From the NCBI RefSeq assembly GCF_004078655.1, contig NZ_RZNC01000001.1, positions 372,001 to 436,000 of the forward strand: 64,000 nt of DNA, written 5' to 3'. How positions within the stretch are numbered: position 1 is the stretch's first letter; the number at the start of each line of letters is the position of its first letter. The DNA comes from Labedella populi. GTDB lineage: Bacteria; Actinomycetota; Actinomycetes; Actinomycetales; Microbacteriaceae. Made by a program: the position numbers and the translations under genes. Positions 8,764 through 16,940 of the stretch are shown here, piece by piece. A model generated the notes under the pieces. The model saw only the letters and a list, made by a program, of their open reading frames with translations. It was not told the DNA's origin and searched no databases.

Positions 8764-9704
8764 CAGAACCCACGCCGCCCCGAACCCGCCGCAATCCGGC
8801 CCCGATCATCCTCGTCGTCGTCGCGCTGCTCCTCGTCGTCTACTACGCGGTGGTCGCACTCTCGGGCGTACTGCAGACCTCGACAGAGGTGGCGGTGCGA
8901 GACGACAACACCCTGAGCAGCGATGACTACCTCACGCTGCGGATGTCGACGCAAGACGTCGACCTCACCAATCGCGTGATCCAGGCCAACGTGCTCCCCA
9001 TTCCGCACGGCGAGCTCGAGGGGGCGGAGCCCGGCGAGATCGCCGCCAATCTCCGCATCGAGGTGCGCAGCGGCGGTGTGACGACCTCTGTCGTCGCAGT
9101 GCCCGGCGAGTCGATCGTCGACCCGACCTCCCTCACTCTCGCATTGGAACGAGGCGACTCCGACTACCCGTTCGACAAGCCCTTCGCAGACTTCCAGCTC
9201 GCCGTCGAGAACACGGATACGGACCGTCCCGTCGCGTTCGAACTCGAGCTGTCGAATTCCGCTCGACCGTGGATGCTCACCGCTGCCCGAGGGGAGGCGA
9301 ATCAGGACAACGAGAGCCTGCTGTATCCGATCCAGATCCATGGATCGCGTGACGTGCTGACCATCACCCTCGTGATGTTCTACGTTCTGGCCATTCTGCT
9401 CACGACTCTCATGGCCGTGGTGACCATCGGCAGTGCGATCCTGCGCCGTCAGCTGGAGTTCTCGAACGTCATCTGGCTGTCGGCGACGCTGCTGTCGTTT
9501 CCCGCTCTGCGGTCCGCCATGCCGGGCGCGCCGCCCATCGGCACCGCGCTGGACTTCCTCGTCCTCTTCCCCTGCCTCTGTTTGATTGCGGGCATGCTGC
9601 TCTGGACCGGCGGCCATCTTCTGTGGAGAGAGAGCCACGTTCTTCGTCGCCGTATCCTCGACGATGACGAGGTCGCGCCCGACCGGGCGGCCGCATTGCC
9701 TTAG
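8760..9704 (+). CDS. DUF4436-family membrane protein
   Basis: A 314-residue protein whose ATG overlaps the surface-protein stop (ATGA). There is one membrane helix near the amino end (about 13-38), a long extracytoplasmic beta-rich domain (about 40-215), then three or four helices (about 218-305) and a short charged tail. The layout and the motif YPFDKPFADFQL match DUF4436 proteins of actinobacteria, whose role is not established. Tight coupling to the surface protein suggests a role in its export, folding or anchoring, which is inference. Confidence 0.8.
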   Translation: MTEPTPPRTRRNPAPIILVVVALLLVVYYAVVALSGVLQTSTEVAVRDDNTLSSDDYLTLRMSTQDVDLTNRVIQANVLPIPHGELEGAEPGEIAANLRIEVRSGGVTTSVVAVPGESIVDPTSLTLALERGDSDYPFDKPFADFQLAVENTDTDRPVAFELELSNSARPWMLTAARGEANQDNESLLYPIQIHGSRDVLTITLVMFYVLAILLTTLMAVVTIGSAILRRQLEFSNVIWLSATLLSFPALRSAMPGAPPIGTALDFLVLFPCLCLIAGMLLWTGGHLLWRESHVLRRRILDDDEVAPDRAAALP

Positions 9705-9708
9705 TGGG

Positions 9709-9858
9709 TGGGCTCACGACGATCACGATGTCGACCTCGGGCAGCAGCTCCGGCAACTCGGCGGCGCCGTGCACAGCGCCGCGGTCATCGGCGCGTGGGC
9801 TCGATGCCATGCGCACGACCGTCGTCTCGAACGGCAGCAGGCGGTCCTCGGAGCTAGG
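9709..9858 (-). pseudogene. Fragment duplicate of the 2-hydroxyacid dehydrogenase
   Basis: About 48 codons that read SSEDRLLPFETTVVRMAS, then DDRGAVHG and ELLPEVDIVIVV. They correspond to the NAD-domain segment of the intact dehydrogenase at 10780-11703 (AIEDRLLPFETTVVRVAS and so on). Nucleotide identity is high but not complete, so this is a diverged remnant rather than a recent copy. Neither end of the gene is present. Confidence 0.75.
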
Positions 9859-9994
9859 CGTCGGCCTCGGGGAAGGTGCTGAGCATCATCGTCCTTCCAT
9901 CGCGGCGGTCCGGCCACGTCCTCGTGGAGCACGTATGGCGGCCGATGGTCGTGCGCGATGATCATGCTCTCATGACCGCGCCGGCCCTCGATAG
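9859..9994. other. Unassigned stretch between gene fragments
   Basis: 136 bases between the dehydrogenase fragment and the toxin-like fragment. I see no convincing coding sequence, repeat or RNA. A short reverse-strand frame (MIIAHDHRPPYVLHEDV) looks somewhat protein-like but is not recognised. Confidence 0.4.
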
Positions 9995-10315
9995 CGAGAC
10001 CAACTCGCGTCCGATAAGGCAGCCAGAGACGACTTCCTGAGCCGTGAGGAACTTGCGGCCGAGGCCAGGAGGCCCTTCCTCCAAGCCATGAACAATGGCA
10101 AGGCGATCGAGCGGGCTCTCGGCCTGGACAAGGTCGTCCAACGGTTCTTCCAGTGGAAGGGCGGGGCGGGCCGCCCCGACTTCACCCTGAAGGGGACCGA
10201 ATTGAATATCGAGCTGACGACGAACGTTGAACGAACGATTAACCTACACGAGTTGCGAGACTACGTTGATCCCAACTTCATCGCGAAATACATCCCGTGG
10301 AGGTACCGTGTCGGT
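9995..10315 (+). pseudogene. Carboxyl-terminal fragment resembling a polymorphic-toxin nuclease
   Basis: The frame is open from 9995 with the first ATG at 10088. It reads as the tail of a larger protein: NNGKAIERALGLDKVVQRFF, GGAGRPDFTLKG, LNIELTTNVERTI, then RDYVDPNFIAKYIPWRYRV. This resembles the toxin end of large secreted polymorphic toxins as I remember them, including the D...E.T pattern of a restriction-endonuclease-like fold. No start or amino-terminal domains are present. After about 10315 the frame continues 150 bases as antisense to the kinase fragment. The family assignment is tentative. Confidence 0.45.
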
Positions 10316-10733
10316 CACCAACCCGACTCAGGATGGTCTCAAGACTCGTCGCGATGTAAACAGTCTCCGGCACGATGCCGTGGGGCGCGAGCAGCGCGCG
10401 ATATTCGTCACGTTGTCGCCGGAACCAGAATCCGAAATCGAGCACGACATCGTCCCCCGCCGTGACGCTACTCAGCAGCCGTGCTTTCAGGTCTGCTGCC
10501 ACTTCGGCCACCACCTCGGCGGACGGCATCGTCGTGATACCGCGATTCCAGAACTCCACCTCGAACGACAGACGTGTCCAGCCTCCGCGCTCCAGGCGCT
10601 TGGCGTAGGTGGTCTTGCCGGCACCACCTGGCCCGCACATCATGACCACGCGGGGTCGTCCTGATTTGTTCACTGCCACCGGACCGAACTTACACTCCGC
10701 CACTGACGTTGCGGCCTGCAACGCTCCGCTCAT
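10278..10733 (-). pseudogene. P-loop kinase (AAA_33-like) truncated at its carboxyl end
   Basis: 151 codons with a Walker A motif GPGGAGKTTYAKRL at about 33-46, a conserved DVVLDFGFWFRRQRDEYR and VYIATSLETILSR, as in small ATP-binding kinases of the zeta-toxin or AAA_33 type. Family members normally continue 25-40 residues with an Asp/Phe-rich lid and a FEPP-type tail. Here the frame ends quickly in an unrelated GTSTGCISR. The break coincides with the end of the toxin-like fragment at about 10315. The amino end looks intact, so a shortened product could still be made. Confidence 0.6.
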
Positions 10734-10779
10734 CGTCCATTTGAACCAGATCGGACTTGATCCACACGTCCTAGAGCCC

Positions 10780-11703
10780 TCAGGTGCGGAGGACGATGTT
10801 CTCCGGTTCCTCGTCCGCGAGGAGGTGGTCGATCTGGCGGCGAATGAGCGCGACCATGCGGGGGAGCATCGCGCCCGACGCGCCGCCGACGTGGGGGCTG
10901 ATGAGCACGTTCGGGAGCGACCAGAGCGGGTGGTCCTCGGGCAGCGGCTCCGGGTCGGTCACGTCGAGGGCCAGGCGGATGCGCCCCTCCGTCGCGTGGC
11001 GCACGAGCGCGTCGGTGTCGGCGACCGGTCCGCGGCCGACGTTCACGACGAGGGCGCCGTCGGGGAGCGCTGAGAGCACGTCGTCGTTCACGAGGCCGGT
11101 TGTCTTCGAGGTGAGCGGCGTCACGATGATGAGGATGTCGACCTCGGGCAGCAGCTCCGACAGCTCGTCGACACCGTGGACGGCACCGCGGTCGTCGGTG
11201 CGAGGGCGTGAGGCGACCCGGACGACGGTCGTCTCGAACGGCAGCAGGCGGTCCTCGATCGCGCGACCGACGCCGCCATAGCCGAGGATCATGACGTTCT
11301 TGTCGGCGAGGCCCGGGGTCATCCGGCTCTTCCACGTGCCCGACTCGGCGTTCCGCACGAACTCCGGAAGCCCACGCTGTGCCGCGAGCGTCAAGGTGAG
11401 CGCGAGCTCCGCGGTGGCCGTCTCGTGCACCGTGCTCGCGTTGGCGAACGTGATGCCCTCCGGCAAGAGTTCATCGACGCCGTCGTAGCCGATCGATTGC
11501 GACTGGACGAGCCTGCTCGAGACCTCCGCGACGCGACCGATTCGGCTGCTCCCGCCCATGTACGGCGGCACGACGAGATCGATGCGCGAGCGCGGCGGCG
11601 CTCCCTCGAAGTCCCACTCGACGAGCTCGACCGCGTCCGGGAGATCACCCACCGCGTTCGCGAGGCGGGAGTCCGGGACGCTGACGATGAGGGAGTCGAC
11701 CAT
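10780..11703 (-). CDS. D-isomer-specific 2-hydroxyacid dehydrogenase
   Basis: A 307-residue NAD(P)-dependent oxidoreductase of the phosphoglycerate dehydrogenase/hydroxypyruvate reductase superfamily. The dinucleotide-binding GYGGVG is followed by the substrate-binding NVGRGPV (Arg), DPEPLPEDHPLW (Glu) and ISPHVGG (His), so the catalytic Arg-Glu-His set is complete. I chose the ATG at 11703 (MVDSLIVSVPD), because the longer start at 11736 adds 11 unconserved residues. The physiological 2-keto/2-hydroxy acid is not predictable. A partial copy of this gene lies at 9709-9858. Confidence 0.9.
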   Translation of the reverse strand: MVDSLIVSVPDSRLANAVGDLPDAVELVEWDFEGAPPRSRIDLVVPPYMGGSSRIGRVAEVSSRLVQSQSIGYDGVDELLPEGITFANASTVHETATAELALTLTLAAQRGLPEFVRNAESGTWKSRMTPGLADKNVMILGYGGVGRAIEDRLLPFETTVVRVASRPRTDDRGAVHGVDELSELLPEVDILIIVTPLTSKTTGLVNDDVLSALPDGALVVNVGRGPVADTDALVRHATEGRIRLALDVTDPEPLPEDHPLWSLPNVLISPHVGGASGAMLPRMVALIRRQIDHLLADEEPENIVLRT

Positions 11704-11828
11704 GCATCCGACCCTATCGCGCGCCCCGGATCGCACCCGGGACTTGTCTCGGCCCGACCGGAACGGACGAGCGCGGCTGCAGGGCGTCCAGGGCCGGTGA
11801 GGATCCGGGGCTTCCCTCTCGATGCTCG

Positions 11829-11847
11829 TCAGGTTAGGCTTTCCTTA
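11829..11847 (+). promoter_or_regulatory. IdeR/DtxR-like iron box
   Basis: A 19-base site beginning TCAGGTTAGGC matches the actinobacterial iron-box consensus TTAGGTTAGGCTAACCTAA at 15 of 19 positions. It ends two bases before the ATG of the siderophore-interacting protein gene, so bound repressor would block transcription start. The lack of room for a ribosome site suggests a leaderless message. Confidence 0.75.
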
Positions 11848-11849
11848 CC

Positions 11850-12821
11850 ATGACGATCCTCGACGCCCGGCCTGAGACCGCACCCATCCCGTTCCGCCTG
11901 TTCGCGGTCACGGTGAAACGGGTCGTCGCGATCAGCCCGACGTATCGCCGGATCACGTTCACGGGTCCGCTGTGCGACGGGATCGCCGACAATCGTCACG
12001 ACCAGCGCATCAAGTTCCTGCTCCCCACGGACGGGATGCCGCTCGACGAGTTCGGCCTCGAGCCCACGGACTGGTACCAGCGCTGGCGCGAGCTTCCCGA
12101 TGACAAGCGCATGCCGATGCGCACGTACACGATCCGCGAGGTGCGGTCGGACGTCGCCGAGTTCGATGTCGACGTGGCGCTGCACGGCCGGATCGGACCG
12201 GCCTCCTCCTGGGCGCTCGACGCCCGTCCCGGCGACAGCATCATCGTGAACGCGCCGTGCGCGCACTTCCCCGACGTCCACGGCGGCGTCGACTGGCACG
12301 CGCCCGAGCGGGTGGACCGCGTCCTCCTCGCCGGTGACGAGACGGCGGCGCCGGCCATCGCCGGCATTCTCGAGAGGCTGCCCGCCGATTCGTGCGGCGT
12401 CGCCGTCATCGAGGTGCCCCACGCCGACGACGCCGTCGTGATCGGCGCCAAGCCGGAGCACGTCGAGGTCGTCGTGCTCGCTCGCGGTGGCGCGCCCGTC
12501 GGCACACTGCTCGAGCCGGAACTGCGCCGGATCGCTCCGCGCATCCTCGAGGAGTGCGAAGTGATCGCGCGCGCCGAGCTCATCGCGCACGCCCCGCTCG
12601 AGGACGTCGACATCGATGCGGGTCTGCTGTGGGAGGTGCCCGTCTCGTCGACCGGTGGTGCGGCCCTCGGCGATCGCGCTCCGTTCTACGCGTGGCTCGC
12701 GGGTGAGGCGAGTGTCATCAAGACGCTCCGCCGCCTCCTCGTCTCCGAGCTCGGCGTCGATCGCCGCTCCGTCGCCTTCATGGGCTACTGGCGAGAGGGC
12801 CGCCCCGAACTCGGCGGCTGA
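11850..12821 (+). CDS. Siderophore-interacting protein, FAD-dependent ferric reductase
   Basis: This 323-residue protein of the ViuB/SIP family probably releases iron from imported ferric siderophores by NAD(P)H-driven reduction in the cytoplasm. The FAD-binding domain (about 15-140) contains the flavin motif RTYTIREVR. The carboxyl half has the SIP NAD(P)H-domain pattern LLAGDETAAPAIAGILERLP, FYAWLAGEASVIKTLRRLLV and GYWREGRPE. The iron box abutting the ATG predicts induction by iron limitation. The gene stands alone with no siderophore synthesis or uptake genes nearby. Confidence 0.93.
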   Translation: MTILDARPETAPIPFRLFAVTVKRVVAISPTYRRITFTGPLCDGIADNRHDQRIKFLLPTDGMPLDEFGLEPTDWYQRWRELPDDKRMPMRTYTIREVRSDVAEFDVDVALHGRIGPASSWALDARPGDSIIVNAPCAHFPDVHGGVDWHAPERVDRVLLAGDETAAPAIAGILERLPADSCGVAVIEVPHADDAVVIGAKPEHVEVVVLARGGAPVGTLLEPELRRIAPRILEECEVIARAELIAHAPLEDVDIDAGLLWEVPVSSTGGAALGDRAPFYAWLAGEASVIKTLRRLLVSELGVDRRSVAFMGYWREGRPELGG

Positions 12822-12828
12822 CCCAAAC

Positions 12829-12890
12829 GGCTACACCCGCACGAGGGCTACAGTTCCACGGGGCGCCCTCGCAGCGATCTGGCGCCCTCG
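12829..12890 (+). repeat. GGCGCCCTCG hairpin element, copy A
   Basis: About 62 bases beginning GGCTACACCCGCACGAGGGC and ending in two GGCGCCCTCG blocks. The first 20 bases are identical to copy B at 19325. CGAGGGC can pair with the later GCCCTCG blocks. It lies just after the SIP stop, at the truncated end of the LysR remnant. Confidence 0.7.
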
Positions 12891-13215
12891 AATCACGAAA
12901 GGGGCGGCCGAGCCGCGCCACGGCAGCGCTACGCGACGGGCGACACGACCTTCGGGGGTCATGGCGCGCCACCGTGCGAGGACCTCACGCGCGTGCGCGA
13001 CGAGTCCGACGCCGGCGTCTGTCAGGGAGACGGAGTGACCCCCTCGCGCGAAGAGCTCCACACCGAGCTCCGCCTCGATCTTCCGGATGCGTTTGCTCAG
13101 GGCGGGCTGAGCGACGCCGAGACGCTGCCCGTCGGAAGTGGAGTTCGTCGCCGAGCACCGCGACGCATTCCAGGTCACGCACATCCATCAGCGCGACCTC
13201 CCCGTCGGTTCTCAT
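12891..13215 (-). pseudogene. LysR-family regulator remnant (DNA-binding domain only)
   Basis: From the ATG at 13187 or 13215 the frame reads [22 protein letters not shown] and then loses LysR homology. A second frame carries on with [26 protein letters not shown] and [24 protein letters not shown], the rest of the LysR helix-turn-helix. The break is at the sequence GGGCAGCGTC and would be repaired by adding back five bases (GCAGC), consistent with loss of one unit of a short repeat. The effector-binding domain, normally about 200 residues, is absent and the remnant ends at repeat copy A. Confidence 0.8.
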
Positions 13216-13272
13216 CGGTCACGTCGGCAGGTTACGCCCTCGCGGCCCACCGCACGGGCTGACCGGCGCGGG

Positions 13273-14244
13273 TCAGGCGGTGCCCGCGTAGGCCGCGAGG
13301 CGGCGGAGGCCCTCGTCGAGCGAGACCGTGGGCGTCCAATCGAGGTCACGGCGAGTGGCGCGCTGGTCGAACCAGTGTGCGGTGGACAATTGCTCGGCGA
13401 GGAATCGCGTCATCGGCGGCTCGTCGGAGCCCGGGCGGATCGACCAGATCCGCTCGATCGCGGAACCCGCCGCGCGAGCGACGCCGGCCGGTATGCTCCA
13501 CCGTGGCGGGGCGACCCCCGCAGCGAGGCAGATGCCGACGAGCAGGTCGCCGACAGGTCTCGGCTCCCCGTTCGTGATCACATAGGCATTGCCGTGCGCC
13601 TCCTCGGCGCGGTGCAGCGCGGCGACGATTCCGGTGGCGGCGTTGTCGACGTACGTCGAGTCGATGAGCGCCGTGCCCCCGTCGAGGAGCGGGAGCCGCC
13701 CACGCCGTGCCCGGTCCACGATGCGGTCGACGAGCTGGGTGTCGCCGGGGCCCCACACGAGGTGTGGGCGTACGGCCACGACGCGCAGAGTATCGGAGTC
13801 GTGATCGAGGGCGAGCAATTCGGCTTCGGCCTTGGTCCGCGCATAGTCTCCGCGTGCGTGCTCCGGATCGGCGCGCTCCGCCCCGACGCCCGCGAGCGCT
13901 GAGCCCGCGTGGGCGACGGACGGTGACGACACCTGCACGAACCGGGACGCACCGGCGCGTTCCGCGGCCTCGACGAGCAATCGCGTCCCGCCGACGTTCA
14001 CCGAGCGGAACTCGCGGGGATCTCCCGCGAGCGACACCTTCGCGGCGAGGTGCACGACGCCCTCGACGCCGTCGACCGACCGCTCGACGAGAGAGGGATC
14101 CGTGACGGAACCGAGGATGTCGGTGACGCCGGCCGCGCCCGACGGGCGCCGTTGCATCGCCCGGACGTCGTGTCCCGCCGCCACGAGTTCAGCGGCCACG
14201 GCGCGTCCGAGGAAACCGGACGCTCCCGTCACGAGGACGATCAC
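13273..14244 (-). CDS. oleD: OleD: NADPH-dependent 2-alkyl-3-ketoacid reductase of olefin biosynthesis
   Basis: A 323-residue short-chain dehydrogenase of the 3-beta-hydroxysteroid dehydrogenase type. The Rossmann motif VTGASGFLG is at 5-13, the catalytic YARTK at 134-138, and a preceding Ser-rich VQVSSPSV is present. In known ole pathways OleD reduces the 2-alkyl-3-ketoacid made by OleA to the 3-hydroxyacid used by OleC. The GTG at 14244 overlaps the oleBC stop (GTGA), so it is the last gene of the oleA-oleBC-oleD operon. Assignment rests on fold plus gene order, and on sequence alone it could be another extended SDR. Confidence 0.88.
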   Translation of the reverse strand: MIVLVTGASGFLGRAVAAELVAAGHDVRAMQRRPSGAAGVTDILGSVTDPSLVERSVDGVEGVVHLAAKVSLAGDPREFRSVNVGGTRLLVEAAERAGASRFVQVSSPSVAHAGSALAGVGAERADPEHARGDYARTKAEAELLALDHDSDTLRVVAVRPHLVWGPGDTQLVDRIVDRARRGRLPLLDGGTALIDSTYVDNAATGIVAALHRAEEAHGNAYVITNGEPRPVGDLLVGICLAAGVAPPRWSIPAGVARAAGSAIERIWSIRPGSDEPPMTRFLAEQLSTAHWFDQRATRRDLDWTPTVSLDEGLRRLAAYAGTA

Positions 14245-16940
14245 AGGGCGCCCGTCTTCCCGCCCGCGAGCGTCGACTCGGCCCACATCGACACGCGGGA
14301 GCGATCGATCTTCGAATTGTGCCGGATGTCCGTCGGCAGCTGCGGCACAGCGAGCACGGCCACGAGCGGCAGCGCCGTGCTCGCCCGCACAGCGGCTGTG
14401 AGCTCCGGAGTCGCGAGCCCCGGCCGGGAGGTCGGCGGCACCGTCTCGACGACCGCGACGGCCTGCCGCAATCCGTGCGGACCCACACCGACGACGGCCG
14501 CGCGGCGGACGCCCTCGACGCCTTCGACGTCCTGCTCGGCGCCGACGGGCGCGACGGGCCCGTCCGCCGTCACGATGACGTGCGGCAGTCGACCCTCCAC
14601 CCACACGCGACCGTCAGCGTCGAGGTGCCCGACGTCGCCCGTGCGGTGCCAACGCTCCCCGGCGGCGGCGCCACGGTTCCCCGAGGGGGTGCCGTTCTCC
14701 GCGGCGCGGTCCGTGAGCCACAACCGGTCGTAGTGGTCCTTCAGGTGAGGAGCGGAGACGACGAGCTCGCCGAGCACTCCCGCCTCGTCGCTCGGTGCGG
14801 CGGTCGGCCGACCGTCCGCGTCGAGAGCCGCCACGAGCACGCGGTTCGAGCCGATGGGCGTACCGACGCACACGCCGCGATCGGGTGCCGCGGCCGCCGC
14901 GCGGATCCCGTCGAGCGTCACGTCCGTCACGAGAAGGCACTCCGTCATCCCGTACGGCGTGTGGGGCGTCGCGTTCGGCATGAGCGCGGCGGCGGACGCG
15001 AGCAGCTGCTCGCCGATGGGAGCGCCCGTCGACAGGAAGGTCCGCACGTGTGTGAGTGCCGCGCGATCCGTCGTCGTGAGGGCGTCGGCCGTCGCGACGA
15101 CGTTGAGGATAGCCGCAGGGGAGAGGAAGACGATGCGGGCGTCGGATTCGCGGACGGCTGCGGCCACGGCGCTCGCGGTGAGCGTGCGCGGCGCGGACAC
15201 GTCCATGTCCGGCGTGACCGATCGCGTGCCGAGGGCTGGACCGAGGAGCGCGAAGGGCGCGAATCCCGTCACGAGTCCCGTCTCCGACGTCACGTCGAAG
15301 TGCGCGGCGAGCACGTCGCGGAGCGCCGACAACTGACCGTGCCGATAGACGACGCCCTTCGCCGGTCCCGTCGACCCCGAGGTGAAGAGGATCGCGGCCT
15401 CGTCGCCGGGACCGGGCGGTGCGGGCACGGGGGCGCCGGTGCCGAGTTCGATGACGTCCGCGAGGCTGCACTCGACACCGAGGGCCACTGCAGCGACGCG
15501 CGGGAGTCGAGCGGTCGAGATCCGCAGCCCCGGCCACCCGAGGGTGCGGGCGGCGGTCAGCCCGAGCGCCTCGCCGATGACGACGTGCGGCCACGCCCCG
15601 CGGACGGCACGCGTCAGTCCCTTCACGCCGAGGCCGGCGTCGGCCACCACGACGACGGCGCCGATGCGCAAGCAGGCGTAGACGACGGCGGTGAGCGTCG
15701 GCCCCGGCTGGACGAGCAGCGACACGCGCTGTCCCTTCCGGACGCCCATGCGGTGGAGGCCGGCGGCGAGTTTGCGCACGCGGTCGTCCAGCTGCCGCCA
15801 GCTGACCCGTCGGGGTTCGCTCTTCCCGCGCGGCGCCATGTCGACGACGGCGACGGAGTCGTCCTCGCGTCGTTCGTCCAGTCCGCGCCACAGGGGCACG
15901 AAGGGCGGTCCGTCGGGGGAGCCTGTCGAGGTCCGTCGTGCCGACGCGGCCGCCCGGGGGGGCGACGGGGCGAGCCCCGAGAGTCGCTCGCCGTTGTCCT
16001 CGAGCCAGGTGAGCACGGCGTCCGCGTACGGGCGGTCCTCCGCCACGAGGTGACTCGCGCCCTCGAAGCGGTGCACGTCGGCGTGCGGGAGCCGATCGGC
16101 GAGGTCGTCGAGGTAGCGGTCGCTGAAGATCGGGTCGTTCGGCCCCCACAGCATGAGTGCCGGGACGTCGAGGCGGGCCACCGCGCCGGCGATGCGGTCG
16201 AGCTCGCCGAAGCTCTCGTGCCGTGCATCGACGGGGATGTCCGCGACGAAGCCGCCGATCGCCCGTCTCCGCTCGGCCGTGCGATACGGAGCGCGGTAGG
16301 CGTCCGCGACGTCGCGATCCAGCGACGGGGTCGCGAGGGCGAGCGTCGTGTCGAGGAACGCCGTGGTCCCCACGGTCGACGCCGCGAGCACGCCCCAGGC
16401 CCCGGCGAGCCGCAGCGGTGCGGGGATCGGTACGCCTTCAGGGTGATGGATCGCGGTGTTGAGGAGCATGACCCCGGCGAGCGACGTGCCGTGGTCGACG
16501 GCCCAACCGAGGGAGACGACACCGCCCCAGTCGTGTCCGAGCGTCACGACGGGTCCCTCGAGGGCGAGCGCCTCGGTGAATGCGGCGAGGTCCGACACGC
16601 GCTGGTGGAGAGGACGGTGCACGCCGGTCCGCTCGGAGAAGCCCATGTCCAACTGGTCGACGGCGACGACGCGCCATGCGGGTCGGCCGGATTCGGCTGC
16701 CCGGACCGACTCCGAGACGATGCTGCGCCACAGGTACGACCACGTCGGGTTCCCGTGGACGGCGAGGATGGTCCCCGCCGTGGGGATGCCGAGGCGAGCG
16801 AGCTCGTCACCGGTGTCGAGGTGGTGCCACTCGCGCGAGACGCCCGCGTCGACGCCGCGACCGGGAACCCGAAGGATGCGGCTGAATCGAGGATCGAGTC
16901 CGGGCAGGCCGGAGGGGGGAAGCGATGCTCCCTCCGTCAC
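14241..16940 (-). CDS. oleBC: OleBC fusion: beta-lactone decarboxylase plus AMP-dependent beta-lactone synthetase
   Basis: About 900 residues with two enzymes of cis-olefin biosynthesis. Residues 40-320 are an alpha/beta hydrolase of haloalkane-dehalogenase type: HGNPTWS (62-68), nucleophile Asp137 in GHDWGG, and a late GASH His at about 297, as expected for OleB. Residues 345-900 are an AMP-forming ligase with P-loop FTSGSTGPAKG (519-529), PYGMTE and WHRTGDVGHLD, as expected for OleC, which cyclises 3-hydroxyacids to beta-lactones. Fused OleBC is known in Micrococcus and relatives. GTG codons at 16943 and 16940 both fit. The latter gives a GTGA overlap with the oleA stop. The frame also runs up to 17288, but that part is antisense-like nonsense inside oleA. 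Confidence 0.92.
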   Translation of the reverse strand: MTEGASLPPSGLPGLDPRFSRILRVPGRGVDAGVSREWHHLDTGDELARLGIPTAGTILAVHGNPTWSYLWRSIVSESVRAAESGRPAWRVVAVDQLDMGFSERTGVHRPLHQRVSDLAAFTEALALEGPVVTLGHDWGGVVSLGWAVDHGTSLAGVMLLNTAIHHPEGVPIPAPLRLAGAWGVLAASTVGTTAFLDTTLALATPSLDRDVADAYRAPYRTAERRRAIGGFVADIPVDARHESFGELDRIAGAVARLDVPALMLWGPNDPIFSDRYLDDLADRLPHADVHRFEGASHLVAEDRPYADAVLTWLEDNGERLSGLAPSPPRAAASARRTSTGSPDGPPFVPLWRGLDERREDDSVAVVDMAPRGKSEPRRVSWRQLDDRVRKLAAGLHRMGVRKGQRVSLLVQPGPTLTAVVYACLRIGAVVVVADAGLGVKGLTRAVRGAWPHVVIGEALGLTAARTLGWPGLRISTARLPRVAAVALGVECSLADVIELGTGAPVPAPPGPGDEAAILFTSGSTGPAKGVVYRHGQLSALRDVLAAHFDVTSETGLVTGFAPFALLGPALGTRSVTPDMDVSAPRTLTASAVAAAVRESDARIVFLSPAAILNVVATADALTTTDRAALTHVRTFLSTGAPIGEQLLASAAALMPNATPHTPYGMTECLLVTDVTLDGIRAAAAAPDRGVCVGTPIGSNRVLVAALDADGRPTAAPSDEAGVLGELVVSAPHLKDHYDRLWLTDRAAENGTPSGNRGAAAGERWHRTGDVGHLDADGRVWVEGRLPHVIVTADGPVAPVGAEQDVEGVEGVRRAAVVGVGPHGLRQAVAVVETVPPTSRPGLATPELTAAVRASTALPLVAVLAVPQLPTDIRHNSKIDRSRVSMWAESTLAGGKTGAL

